Source: Leptotrichia buccalis C-1013-b
Lineage (GTDB): Bacteria > Fusobacteriota > Fusobacteriia > Fusobacteriales > Leptotrichiaceae
NCBI RefSeq assembly: GCF_000023905.1
Contig: NC_013192.1
Coordinates: forward strand, 496,001 to 560,000
Direction of reading: 5' to 3'
Length of the DNA: 64,000 bases
The first letter of the stretch is position 1; every line of letters starts with the position of its first letter. A program made the translations under genes and the position numbers. Positions 37,101-45,364 of the stretch are shown here, in pieces. Under the pieces are notes generated by a model. That model ran no database searches, was not told the DNA's origin, and saw nothing but the letters and a program-made list of their open reading frames with translations.

Positions 37101-38516
37101 GAATATCAAGGGGAAATTCATAAATATACGGAAGAGCTGTTTGGAAGCGACAATGTCTTTCGTGCGGGAACGATTTCTACGCTTGCTGAAAAGAATGCTT
37201 TTGGATATGTGAAAAAGTATCTTGAAGAAGTGGAAGGAACGCCTGAAATAAAGGAAAGAAAAGCGGAAGTTATGAGAATTGCAAAAGGCTGTGAAGGTGC
37301 GAGAAAAACTACTGGACAGCATCCTGGCGGAATGATAGTAGTTCCGAAAGACAAGTCAATTTACGATTTCTGCCCAATCCAGCGTCCTGCCAATGATATG
37401 AAAGCTACTTCAAAAACAACCCATTTCGATTATCACGTAATGGACGAACAGCTTGTAAAACTGGATATACTGGGACACGACGATCCGACAACACTTAGAA
37501 TTTTACAGGATTTGACAGGTGTTGATATTTATACGATTCCGCTTGATGATAAGGAAGTAATGAGTTTATTCAGCGGTACAGAGGCACTTGGTGTAACTCC
37601 AGATGAAATCGGCTCTCCGACAGGTACATCAGGAATACCTGAATTTGGTACATCTTTTGTAAAACAGATGCTAGTTGACACACGTCCAAAAACTTTTGCG
37701 GAATTAGTCAGAATTTCTGGACTTTCACACGGAACAGACGTTTGGCTGAATAATGCACAGGATTACGTAAGAAGTGGAATTGCAACCTTGAGTCAGATTA
37801 TCACGGTGCGGGATGACATTATGAATAAACTGATTGATGATGGACTGGATAAATCATTAGCCTTTTCCATAATGGAGTTTGTCAGAAAAGGACAGCCTAC
37901 GAAAAATCCTGAAAAATGGCGGGAATTTTCTAAAACGATGAAGGAACACGGTGTAGAGCAGTGGTACATTGATTCATGCGAAAAAATAAAATATATGTTT
38001 CCGAAAGGACACGCTGTGGCTTATGTAATGATGGCAGTGAGAATCGCCTACTTCAAAGTCCATTACCCAATCGAATTTTATACAGCTTTCCTAAATAGAA
38101 AAGTCGGAGATTTTAAAATGACAACAATGTTCAGACCAGTAGAAGACTTGAAACAGGCAAAAATGGAGTTGGACAGAAAAGGAACTTTAAATGTGAAGGA
38201 AAAACAAGAATTATTTTTGTATGAAATTTTAATTGAAATGCACTACCGTAAAATCGAGCTGGAACAAATTGACATTTATAAATCTGAAGCGAAACTTTTC
38301 ACAATACAGGACGGGAAAATCAGAATGCCATTAATCGCAATGGATGGACTAGGAGAAGCTGTTGCTGAAAATATTGTTTCTGAACGAAAAGTTGACTTTT
38401 TATCAATCGAAGATTTAGTAAAACGTACAAAATTGAATAAAACGATTGTGGAACTGATGAAAGAATATGGATGTTTGAAGGATTTGTCAGCAACAAATCA
38501 GCAGACATTATTTTAG
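34137..38516 (+). CDS. polC: DNA polymerase III PolC-type alpha subunit
   Basis: 1459 residues, the full PolC layout: N-terminal domain, an Asn/Gly linker (187-222), an OB-fold, a PHP domain (RIELHAHTNMS) into which a DEDD 3'-5' exonuclease (FDIETTG, AHNAKFDVGF) is inserted, a zinc-binding CPKC...CPEC pair, and a polymerase core with PDIDLNFSGEYQ and GQHPGGMIVVP. It is the replicative polymerase in Firmicutes and Fusobacteria, working with DnaE, whose end is at 2-517. GAGGGG precedes the ATG. The 36-residue Asn/Gly tract is a low-complexity linker. Confidence 0.97.
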   Translation: MSTKYLKIKPSKDFSRKYEIRNFEIEYVSLFSRKKEMQVFIKVNSFNADNEIQDLRQLLYKNFESEGLKLRMKMDINSELIKKDVVGFIKFAIESYKCESQRYQYIFASYEVENLEDTIFIKLPSHHLIEEAKRVEIKDRLTQRIHDCVDNLIKIEFVNGDFKEIKEKIKAQNELNSIKSSELPQYENSNGNFNNGNSNSNFSNGGNFSNNNNNGNNNGNGFRRKQIPDMDAVAFSTLDILNDGENVALEGKIFNLDMRETKNGKLMCDFMITDYTNSVSCRIFFSTKKDVQVKLGDWVKVTGTFESDMYTGEKYIRTQKVEAIDSKDVKKEDNAPKKRIELHAHTNMSEMSGVMSIKDYAKRAKEFGHSGIAVTDYGVVHSFPFAFKEANEDFKVIFGMEAYVVDDEQDLITNPKDKMIEDEIYVVFDIETTGFDPFNDKIIEIGAVKMRGREVIGEFSEFVNPEIPIPQKITELTTITDEMVANAEKIETVLPRFLEFCTGTTVVAHNAKFDVGFIKQKTIDQGLEYSPSVIDTLPLARTLLPELRGYGLANLVKYFGITLETHHRAVDDAKATAEVFQKFLNMILSKGILKLIEINTDLQPNIQNSETLNTMILVKNQAGLRDLYELVSRSHIEFFGKRRPRIPKSLLNSMRENLLIASSASASERNRGELVNLYLRGTEKDDIEEKAKFYDYIEIHPTANYTDRVEKRSKEIENYDIIREMNKYFYELGKKLNKIVVATGDTHYLEEREVINRNVLLLGSGTMWKTEVAEGVKEYEFFDRKLYFKTTEEMLEEFKYLGEETAQEVVVENTHRISDMIEQVRPIPTGFYPPKIEGAEDEVRKMTYSKLKELYGENIDPDLKERVEKELNSIIQNGFAVLYLIAQKLVHKSVDAGYLVGSRGSVGSSIVAYLMGITEVNGLYPHYRCPKCKHTEFMNEEGSGVDYPDKNCPECGTKYIKDGHAIPFEVFMGFNGDKVPDIDLNFSGEYQGEIHKYTEELFGSDNVFRAGTISTLAEKNAFGYVKKYLEEVEGTPEIKERKAEVMRIAKGCEGARKTTGQHPGGMIVVPKDKSIYDFCPIQRPANDMKATSKTTHFDYHVMDEQLVKLDILGHDDPTTLRILQDLTGVDIYTIPLDDKEVMSLFSGTEALGVTPDEIGSPTGTSGIPEFGTSFVKQMLVDTRPKTFAELVRISGLSHGTDVWLNNAQDYVRSGIATLSQIITVRDDIMNKLIDDGLDKSLAFSIMEFVRKGQPTKNPEKWREFSKTMKEHGVEQWYIDSCEKIKYMFPKGHAVAYVMMAVRIAYFKVHYPIEFYTAFLNRKVGDFKMTTMFRPVEDLKQAKMELDRKGTLNVKEKQELFLYEILIEMHYRKIELEQIDIYKSEAKLFTIQDGKIRMPLIAMDGLGEAVAENIVSERKVDFLSIEDLVKRTKLNKTIVELMKEYGCLKDLSATNQQTLF

Positions 38517-38708
38517 AAAATAATACAAAATTAATTCCGTTTTCAATATAAATAAAATTTTGAAAATAACAAATTGAAGAAATACAGAAACACCTTGTAT
38601 TCCAACATAAAATATTGTAAAATAAAAATATAAAAACATAAGCAGTTAATACATAAAATGAAATAATAATTTGACACGGATATTTAAAACAGAAGGAGAT
38701 GATGTGCG

Positions 38709-38888
38709 ATGTTTAAGAAAATTTTACTGATGATTATTCTTGCAATGTCTGTTGTGGGGTGTGAGCTGTTTGATGCAAAAAGATGGGATAGAATAAATCG
38801 AGAAGATGCTGAAAGAGGAGAAACATGTTATAGGAGGGCTAGTGGTGAGTATTACTGCAAGGATAGATACGGAAACAGAACATACTAG
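38709..38888 (+). CDS. Short lipoprotein, 59 residues
   Basis: A small gene with a textbook lipoprotein signal: MFKKILLMIILAMSVVGC, lipobox VVGC with Cys18. The mature part is about 41 charged residues with two more cysteines (Cys40 and Cys50), which may form a disulfide. An in-frame stop three codons upstream fixes the start at this ATG; AAGGAG lies 10 nt before it. A terminator follows. It has no recognised family; it resembles small lysis- or entericidin-like lipoproteins only in size. The lipid would be added by Lgt (62024). Confidence 0.65.
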   Translation: MFKKILLMIILAMSVVGCELFDAKRWDRINREDAERGETCYRRASGEYYCKDRYGNRTY

Positions 38889-38949
38889 CTATGTGTGATA
38901 TGAAAGAGATAAGACGAATAACGGCAGTTTAAAAACAATGAATTTGAAG

Positions 38950-38994
38950 GACAGGGGGCTTTCCAGATGAGGGGAATGTGTTCCTGTCTTTTTT
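38950..38994 (+). terminator. Terminator after the short lipoprotein gene
   Basis: GACAGG (38950-38955) pairs with CCTGTC (38983-38988), with inner TTCC/GGAA pairing, followed by six T. Confidence 0.75.
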
Positions 38995-39114
38995 GGTTTA
39001 AGTATCGGATTTATTACAAACTTTTCTGATAAGGGGTATAAATCTAATATTTTCAAATAATTAAAATATAATTTTCATTTTTCAATCAGATTCTAGTATA
39101 AATAATCCGTCGGA
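38995..39114. other. Non-coding A/T-rich stretch
   Basis: Between the terminator and element S copy B. No gene or clear signal seen. Confidence 0.5.
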
Positions 39115-39249
39115 GCATTTTTCTGTGCTGGCAAAACTGTCTGAGCATAGCGAGTTTTTTGTCAGTGCAGAAAAATGTCGTAGACTAGCCATAGGTTGTA
39201 GGATTTGCGGCAATGAGCAATCCTACGAAAATAAAAAGAAAAAACATAG
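39115..39249 (+). ncRNA. Two-hairpin structured element S, copy B
   Basis: Hairpin 1 has a 22-bp stem with G-U pairs (39115-39136 with 39157-39178) and a 20-nt loop containing GTCTGAGCATAGCGAG. A 19-nt linker with TAGACTAGCC follows, then hairpin 2 (39198-39205 with 39219-39226), then the tail ending AAAAAGAAAAAACATAG. Against copy A (7615-7749) the loop, linker and tail are nearly identical while both stems differ in sequence and still pair, strong evidence for conserved structure. Confidence 0.6.
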
Positions 39250-39414
39250 TAATATGAAAAAATATTTATTAATCAAAATATCTAAAAAATAATTTAATTT
39301 AATGATTATGAATTGGCTATTAAACAACCCTATTATGAAAATCTTGTATGGATACTTAAAAATTAGATTCACAAAACTACCAAATTAATTGTTATAAAAT
39401 TTTATCTCTATTTT
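39250..39414 (-). repeat. Dispersed intergenic repeat R, copy 2 (inverted)
   Basis: The reverse complement of 39350-39414 matches 7381-7451, and similarity continues to the edge of element S, with extra internal sequence relative to copy 1. Relative to R, the orientation of S is opposite at the two loci. Confidence 0.7.
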
Positions 39415-39546
39415 GCCTGTTATCTTTAATATAATTTAATTCTCCGTTATTTTACATTCTTCCAAATTTGAAGGTTAAATCTCGTATTTATTCTTGTAAA
39501 GACAGGTTTTTTGAAAAATGAAAAAGACGAATTGCAGTTAAAAATA

Positions 39547-39575
39547 TTGACATTTATAAAAAGATATAATATGAT
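39547..39575 (+). promoter_or_regulatory. Promoter of fhs
   Basis: TTGACA (39547-39552), 17-nt spacer, TATGAT (39570-39575). Transcription would start near 39582, giving a 200-nt leader before fhs. Confidence 0.55.
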
Positions 39576-39581
39576 GTATTT

Positions 39582-39781
39582 ATGATAATATAATGTTATT
39601 TAGAATTGTAGGTTAATTTAGAAAAATAGCCTCAGTTGTAGAAGTTAAGAACTAATATGAATTTCTAAAGAAAAAGTTATAAAAAGTGAACAAATTATAA
39701 ATGAATATCGGAAAAGTCTCTTAATTAACATGACTTTTTCGATTTTTATATAAATAATAAAAAATATAGGAGGATATAAGG
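39582..39781 (+). promoter_or_regulatory. Long fhs leader with terminator hairpin
   Basis: ATCGGAAAAGTC (39707-39718) pairs with GACTTTTTCGAT (39732-39743), 12 bp with one G-U pair, followed by T-rich sequence; the fhs start is 35 nt further on. A terminator inside a leader suggests attenuation. I see no THF, ZTP, SAM or T-box consensus in the upstream part. Confidence 0.5.
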
Positions 39782-41452
39782 ATGACAGATATTGAAATTG
39801 CTCAAAATGCGAAATTGAAAAAAATCGGTGAGATTGCAGAAAGTATTGGACTTACAGAGGATGATTTTGAGCCGTACGGGAAGTATAAGGCTAAGGTTAG
39901 TTTGGAAGTGTTAAAGAGAAATGCAGGGAAAAAAGATGGGAAATTGATTTTGATGACGGCTGTCACTCCTACGCCTCCGGGGGAAGGAAAGTCCACTGTT
40001 ACTGTTGGATTGACTCAGGCGTTGAACAAGTTTGGATATAAGTCGATTGCGGCACTTAGAGAGCCGTCTTTAGGGCCTGTGTTTGGGATGAAAGGTGGAG
40101 CTGCCGGGGGTGGAATGTCGCAAGTGGTACCTATGGAAGAGATAAATTTACATTTTACAGGGGATATTCACGCAATTTCGGCTGCACATAACTTGATTTC
40201 TGCGTGCATTGACAATCATATACATTTTGGAAATGAACTTGATATTGATGTGAATAATATTACTTTTAAACGTGTGCTTGATATGAATGACAGAAATTTG
40301 AGAAGTATTGTTGTTGGGCTTGGGCCAAAGGTAAATGGCGTGCCTCGTGAAAATTCGTTTCAGATAACAGTTGCTTCAGAAATTATGGCGATTTTCTGTC
40401 TTGCCGACTCTATTACTGACTTGAAGGAAAGAATTGGCGAAATAGTTTTTGCATATAACAGAAAAGGGGAAATGCTTAAAGTTAAGCAGCTCAATATTCA
40501 AGGGGCAGTAGCGGCATTACTAAAAGATGCGATAAAGCCTAACTTGGTACAGACTTTGGAAAACACACCTGTATTTATTCACGGTGGGCCTTTTGCGAAT
40601 ATTGCACATGGATGTAATTCGTTGCTGGCTACAAAAATGGCTTTGAAATTGTCGGATTATGTGGTTACGGAAGCTGGATTTGCGGCTGATTTGGGGGCTG
40701 AGAAATTTTTGGATATAAAAGCTAGGCTTGGGAACTTGGAGCCAAATGTTATTGTAATCGTTGCGACAGTTCGTGCGTTAAAGCATCACGGCGGAGATAA
40801 GGACTTGAAGTCGGAAAATATTGAAACATTGACAAAAGGGCTTGTAAATCTTGAAAAACATATTGAAAGCATGCAAAAGTACAATTTGCCAGTTGTTGTG
40901 GCAATCAACAAATTTATAACTGATACTGACGCTGAAATTCAAGTGATAAAAGACTTTTGTGCAAAAATGGACGTGGAAGTTGCCAATTGCGAAATTTGGG
41001 AAAAAGGTGGAGAAGGTGGAAAAGAACTTGTGGAAAAAGTTATGAACGCTATTGAAAAGAATGAAAAATCAGATAAAAAATATACTCCACTTTATGATTT
41101 AAACTTGTCGATTCAGGAAAAAATAGAAAAAATTGCAAAAGAAATTTATGGAGCGGATGGAGTGAACTTTGCACCAAAAGCACTTAACAATATTAAAAAA
41201 TACGTAGAAAACGGCTATGACAAATTGCCAATATGTATCTCAAAAACACAAAAATCATTGTCAGATAATCCAAATCTGCTAGGACGGCCAACAGGCTTCA
41301 CAATTACAATCAATGAAGTAAGATTATCAGCTGGAGCAGGATTCTTGGTGGCAATGGCTGGAGAAATTATAGATATGCCGGGGTTACCTAGAAAGCCAGC
41401 GGCAGAGTTAATTGACATTGATGAAAATGGGGTGATTTCAGGATTATTTTAA
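39782..41452 (+). CDS. fhs: Formate--tetrahydrofolate ligase
   Basis: 556 residues, full length. [20 protein letters not shown] carries the P-loop; [26 protein letters not shown] and [10 protein letters not shown] are family blocks. It makes 10-formyl-THF from formate, THF and ATP, feeding purine and formyl-Met synthesis. TAGGAGG precedes the ATG. Confidence 0.97.
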   Translation: MTDIEIAQNAKLKKIGEIAESIGLTEDDFEPYGKYKAKVSLEVLKRNAGKKDGKLILMTAVTPTPPGEGKSTVTVGLTQALNKFGYKSIAALREPSLGPVFGMKGGAAGGGMSQVVPMEEINLHFTGDIHAISAAHNLISACIDNHIHFGNELDIDVNNITFKRVLDMNDRNLRSIVVGLGPKVNGVPRENSFQITVASEIMAIFCLADSITDLKERIGEIVFAYNRKGEMLKVKQLNIQGAVAALLKDAIKPNLVQTLENTPVFIHGGPFANIAHGCNSLLATKMALKLSDYVVTEAGFAADLGAEKFLDIKARLGNLEPNVIVIVATVRALKHHGGDKDLKSENIETLTKGLVNLEKHIESMQKYNLPVVVAINKFITDTDAEIQVIKDFCAKMDVEVANCEIWEKGGEGGKELVEKVMNAIEKNEKSDKKYTPLYDLNLSIQEKIEKIAKEIYGADGVNFAPKALNNIKKYVENGYDKLPICISKTQKSLSDNPNLLGRPTGFTITINEVRLSAGAGFLVAMAGEIIDMPGLPRKPAAELIDIDENGVISGLF

Positions 41453-41491
41453 ATTTAATATACAGATATAATAGAATGGAAAAACATAAAA

Positions 41492-41986
41492 ATGGAAAAT
41501 ACAAAAGTAAAAATGCGAAGACGGGACAGAGAAATTACAGACAATGAAAAAATAAAAGAAATTATAAAAGCCTGTGACTGTTGCCGTCTTGGCTTAAATG
41601 ACAACGGAAAAGTCTACATTGTCCCACTAAATTTTGGCTTTACCGAAGAAAACGGAAACTATACATTTTACTTTCATGGTACAAGAACAGGGAGAAAACT
41701 TGATATAATAAAAGAAAATAACTATGCAGGATTTGAACTTGACACAAATCACGAAATTTACACAAAAGGTGATAAAGCCTGCAATTATACCGCCAGATTT
41801 CAAAGTGTAATCGGAAATGGGAAAGTTGAGATTATTGAAAATTCGCAGGAAAAAATAAAGGCGTTGCTGGAACTGATGAAGCATAATACCGGAAAAACAG
41901 AATGGGAGTTTGATGAGAGAATGTTGAAGACAGTTTGTGTGTTTAAACTTGTAGTTGAGGAGATGAGCTGTAAGGAGCATGATTAG
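41492..41986 (+). CDS. Nim-type pyridoxamine 5'-phosphate oxidase-family flavoprotein
   Basis: 164 residues, split-barrel flavin-binding fold: MRRRDREITDNEKIKEIIK, CRLGLNDNGKVYIVPLNFGF and FHGTRTGRKLDIIKENNYAG follow the NimA pattern, including the histidine before GT. Nim proteins are associated with reduction of nitroimidazoles, but most members have unknown substrates. There is no clear ribosome binding site before the ATG. It lies 39 bp after fhs and may be co-transcribed. Confidence 0.85.
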   Translation: MENTKVKMRRRDREITDNEKIKEIIKACDCCRLGLNDNGKVYIVPLNFGFTEENGNYTFYFHGTRTGRKLDIIKENNYAGFELDTNHEIYTKGDKACNYTARFQSVIGNGKVEIIENSQEKIKALLELMKHNTGKTEWEFDERMLKTVCVFKLVVEEMSCKEHD

Positions 41987-42011
41987 AGAAAAAAAGATGT
42001 GAGGAGGGAAG

Positions 42012-43133
42012 ATGTTAAAAAAATTCACAGTTCAAAATTTTAAAAATTTTGAAGATATTACATTGGACTTTGGAAATATTAGAAATTATAATTTTAAAGA
42101 AAATGTAATAAAAAATAATATAATTTCTAAAATGTTGATATTGGGAAAAAATGGAAGCGGTAAATCAAATGTCGGGCTTGCAATTTTTGATATTATTAAC
42201 CATTTAACAGATAAAGAGAAAAGACTTAATGAATACAAAAATTATTTAAATTATAATTTAAGCAATAAAGATAATGCTTTTTTTTGCTACATTTTTCAAT
42301 TTGATAGTGATAGGGTAAAGTATGAATATAAAAAAATTGACAGTGAAACAATAGTAGAAGAAAAACTTTATATAAACGATAAATTATGCATTGAGTATAA
42401 CAAAAATAAAAAAATAGTAAAAATTGAAATAGAAGAATATGTTAAAAATTTTGAAAATTTTAATAAGGATTTATCTGTTAATGAATTTGAAAAAATATCA
42501 TTAGTAAAGTATATTAAAGGAAATATCTTGCTTATAAAAGAAAAGGCATTATATAAATTTTTTGATTTCATTGACAATATGTTATGGATTCGTTCCTTGC
42601 AGGAAGGCAATACATATATGGGTTATAGTAATGGGAGCGAGAAAATATTAAAAGGGATAATAGATTTAAATAAAGTTAAAGAATTTGAGAAATTTTTAGA
42701 AGAAGCTGGAATAAAGCAAAAATTAGTACAAAATGAGGATAGAATACTGATAGAGTTTAAGTCAGGAAAACAAGTGGATTTTTATAAAATTGCTTCAAGT
42801 GGAACTAAAATTTTGGCATTGTTATTTTTTTGGATGGAAATTTCCATAAAAAACGTAAGTTTTTTATTTATAGATGAGTTTGATGCCTATTTTCATTATT
42901 CATTATCAAAATTCATACTTGAAAGATTATTTTCAAATGACAATATAAAACAAGTAGCATTATCTTCACATTCGACAAGTTTGATAGATAATGAAATTTT
43001 ACGTCCAGACTGTTATTTTGTTTTAAATGATAAAGGTAAAATTAAACAATTTTCAGAAATTACTGATAAAAAAATAGAGGAATACCACAATATAGAAAAA
43101 ATGTATCGTACAGAGGTATTTGAATATGAGTAA
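42012..43133 (+). CDS. AAA-family ATPase, AbiLi/RloA-like (defence pair 1)
   Basis: 373 residues. An SMC/OLD-like start (LKKFTVQNFKNFEDITLDF), Walker A GKNGSGKS at 45-52, an ASSGTKILALLFF signature-like segment, Walker B FLFIDEFDAYF, and ALSSHSTSLI with the H-loop His. It overlaps by 8 bp with a TOPRIM-like gene. The pairing matches AbiL and RloAB-type abortive-infection systems. GAGGAGG precedes the ATG. A/T-rich compared with flanking fhs and patB, fitting acquisition. Confidence 0.75.
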   Translation: MLKKFTVQNFKNFEDITLDFGNIRNYNFKENVIKNNIISKMLILGKNGSGKSNVGLAIFDIINHLTDKEKRLNEYKNYLNYNLSNKDNAFFCYIFQFDSDRVKYEYKKIDSETIVEEKLYINDKLCIEYNKNKKIVKIEIEEYVKNFENFNKDLSVNEFEKISLVKYIKGNILLIKEKALYKFFDFIDNMLWIRSLQEGNTYMGYSNGSEKILKGIIDLNKVKEFEKFLEEAGIKQKLVQNEDRILIEFKSGKQVDFYKIASSGTKILALLFFWMEISIKNVSFLFIDEFDAYFHYSLSKFILERLFSNDNIKQVALSSHSTSLIDNEILRPDCYFVLNDKGKIKQFSEITDKKIEEYHNIEKMYRTEVFEYE

Positions 43134-43866
43134 AATTTTGATGCTTACGGAAGGGAAAGATCCTGATAAAAAACTTATAGAGCACGTAGTAGAAAAATTT
43201 CAAATAAAAGGGGAAGTTATTTGGGCAAAAATTGGAACAATTTATGCTTTTTATAAAGATATTAAAGAAAAGTATGATGAAAATATGGACATTATCAGAT
43301 ATATAAAATACAAATATTCAGATAAAATCAGTAAAGAATTTAAAGCAAGTGAAATATCTTATGTATATTTATTTTTTGATTATGATTTACATTCAAAATT
43401 AAATGAAGAATATAAAAATATTGAAAAAATATATGAAAGAATAAATGAAATATCAGAAATAAACAGTTTTTTTGAAAATGAAACTGAGAATGGTAAGTTA
43501 TATTTAAGTTTTCCGATGATAGAGGCATACCATAAACCTATTGGTTGCAATTATATTTATGAAAAAAATAACTTTGAAGAAAAATTAGAAGATTTTACGG
43601 ACTTTAAAAAGAAAATAAAAAACGAAACTGGAAATATGGGAATGAAAGCTATTAAATCTCAATATAAAAAAGTCATAAACTTTTACATTGATAATTCAGA
43701 AAACATATTGGAAATGAAATTTAAGGATGTAGAAAAAAATAAAATATTAAAATTTCAAAATGAATTATTGAAAGAGGAAAATAAAGTAAAGATTTATCCA
43801 TCAATACCAATATTTCTAAATGAATATTATGAAATTGAAAAATTACAGGAAAAACTAAAAATTTAA
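43126..43866 (+). CDS. TOPRIM-like nuclease partner, AbiLii/RloB-like (defence pair 1)
   Basis: 246 residues. ILMLTEGKDPDKK has the TOPRIM glutamate (Glu9), and YLFFDYDLH has the D-x-D pair (Asp85, Asp87), followed by LSFPMIEAYH. These fit a RloB/AbiLii-type TOPRIM domain. The start codon overlaps the ATPase stop (ATGAGTAA), so translation is coupled. An in-frame TTG at 43120 is an alternative start. Predicted role: effector nuclease controlled by the ATPase; untested. Confidence 0.65.
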   Translation: MSKILMLTEGKDPDKKLIEHVVEKFQIKGEVIWAKIGTIYAFYKDIKEKYDENMDIIRYIKYKYSDKISKEFKASEISYVYLFFDYDLHSKLNEEYKNIEKIYERINEISEINSFFENETENGKLYLSFPMIEAYHKPIGCNYIYEKNNFEEKLEDFTDFKKKIKNETGNMGMKAIKSQYKKVINFYIDNSENILEMKFKDVEKNKILKFQNELLKEENKVKIYPSIPIFLNEYYEIEKLQEKLKI

Positions 43867-43899
43867 TGTAAATTCGTTTAAAAAGAAAGAAGTGAAAAA

Positions 43900-45126
43900 A
43901 TGTCAAAAAAATATGATTTTGAAATAATCCTAAGTAGAAAAGGGCAAGGTTCGTATAAATGGGAACAGATGTATGAAGTGCTTCCAGAGCTGGAAGACGA
44001 TATTGTTCCGTTTTCTGTGGCGGATATGGAGTTAAAGATTGCTCCTGAGATAACAGAAGGAATGAAAAAATATATTGATGAAGCGGTTTTAGGGTATTCG
44101 GGGACTTATCCTAAATATTATGAGGCTGTTATAGGCTGGATGGAGAGAAGGCACGGTTTTAAGGTGGAAAAAGACTGGATTTTGTGTACTCCTGGCGTGG
44201 TTTCAGCTATATATGTTGCAATTAAGGCTTTTGCGAAGGAAAATGAAGGTGTGATTATGTTTACGCCTGTTTATTATCCGTTTTATAGTGCGATTACTTC
44301 AAATAAGAGAAAATTGGTGGATTGTGGCTTAGTTGAGAGTAAAAATGAGAATGGGGAAATCAAGTATTCTATTGATTTTGAGAAGTTTGAGGAATTTGCA
44401 AAGGATGAAAATAATAAGGTACTACTTTTGTGCAGTCCTCATAATCCGCTTGGAATTGTGTGGAGCAGGGAAGATTTGAAAAAGATTGGGAAAATTGTGG
44501 TTGAGAATGATTTGATTGTGATTTCTGATGAGATTCATTTTGATATTGTGATGGCTGGGCATAAACATACGGTTTTTCAGACTTTATCAGAAAAATTTGC
44601 TGAGATTACAATAACATGCACTGCCCCTACAAAGAGTTTTAATCTAGCTGGAGCAGGAATCTCAAATATAATTATCAAAAATGAGAAACTACGTAAAAAA
44701 TTTAAGGCTGAAATGGAAAAAATGTCTATGCATGTTTTTGCAACATTATCATATAAGGCATGTGAACTGGCTTATGCAGAAGCAGAAGAATGGCTGGATG
44801 AATTTTTGCTGTTGATTGATAAAAATCAGAAATTGGTAAATAAATTTTTTGAAGAGAAGTTTATCAATTTAAAAGCCCTGTTAATTCAAGGGACTTATTT
44901 ACAATGGCTGGATTTTCGGTCGTTGGGGCTTAAAAATAAAGAACTTGCAGAGTTTATGAATAAAAAAGCAAGAATATTTTTTAGTGAAGGATATACGTTT
45001 GGGAAAGCTGGAGGCGGATTTGAGAGAGTAAATCTGGCTGTACCAACAGAATATTTGGAAAAAATGCTGGAAAGGCTTTATGAAGTGTTAAAAATTGAAT
45101 TTCCTAAATTTTGCAAGAATAAGTAA
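43900..45126 (+). CDS. MalY/PatB-family aminotransferase, probable cystathionine beta-lyase
   Basis: 408 residues, fold-type I PLP enzyme: FSVADMELKIAPEI, LCSPHNPLGIVWSREDL, ISDEIHFDIV and the PLP lysine in TAPTKSFNLAGAG (canonical SKTFNLAG). PatB-type enzymes cleave cystathionine to homocysteine, pyruvate and ammonia, which would supply MetE in this window. AAAGAAAGAAG precedes the ATG. Confidence 0.88.
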   Translation: MSKKYDFEIILSRKGQGSYKWEQMYEVLPELEDDIVPFSVADMELKIAPEITEGMKKYIDEAVLGYSGTYPKYYEAVIGWMERRHGFKVEKDWILCTPGVVSAIYVAIKAFAKENEGVIMFTPVYYPFYSAITSNKRKLVDCGLVESKNENGEIKYSIDFEKFEEFAKDENNKVLLLCSPHNPLGIVWSREDLKKIGKIVVENDLIVISDEIHFDIVMAGHKHTVFQTLSEKFAEITITCTAPTKSFNLAGAGISNIIIKNEKLRKKFKAEMEKMSMHVFATLSYKACELAYAEAEEWLDEFLLLIDKNQKLVNKFFEEKFINLKALLIQGTYLQWLDFRSLGLKNKELAEFMNKKARIFFSEGYTFGKAGGGFERVNLAVPTEYLEKMLERLYEVLKIEFPKFCKNK

Positions 45127-45166
45127 AAAATAAACTAATTTATAATTTACTTTTTTAGGGGTATTG

Positions 45167-45175
45167 TGGTATAAT
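45167..45175 (+). promoter_or_regulatory. Extended -10 promoter of the L,D-transpeptidase pair
   Basis: TGGTATAAT is an extended -10 box. The predicted leader is about 180 nt and holds a 10-bp hairpin (CAACTTTAAA 45183-45192 with TTTAAAGTTG 45216-45225) and a 20-codon ORF. Confidence 0.55.
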
Positions 45176-45285
45176 ATACCGACAACTTTAAAGTAGAAAT
45201 GATTACTATTTTTGTTTTAAAGTTGGAAATTAGAGGCTGAATTTTTTTACTTAAAATAAATCTTTAATAAAAAAGGATGGAAAAA

Positions 45286-45348
45286 ATGAAAGAAGTAAGT
45301 AGCTTGTTAACTCATAAGCAGAAATCTCAAAGAAAGAATAATAAATGA
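45286..45348 (+). CDS. Possible 20-codon upstream ORF
   Basis: ATG at 45286 with AAAAGGATGG upstream, coding MKEVSSLLTHKQKSQRKNNK and a TGA stop just before the ribosome binding site of the next gene. The peptide is basic and has no known match to me. It may be a leader peptide or chance. Confidence 0.3.
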   Translation: MKEVSSLLTHKQKSQRKNNK

Positions 45349-45364
45349 AGATGGAGGGGAATTT

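Noticed and set aside
39582-39781. THF or ZTP riboswitch in the fhs leader
   Set aside because: Neither consensus could be matched; only the terminator is visible.
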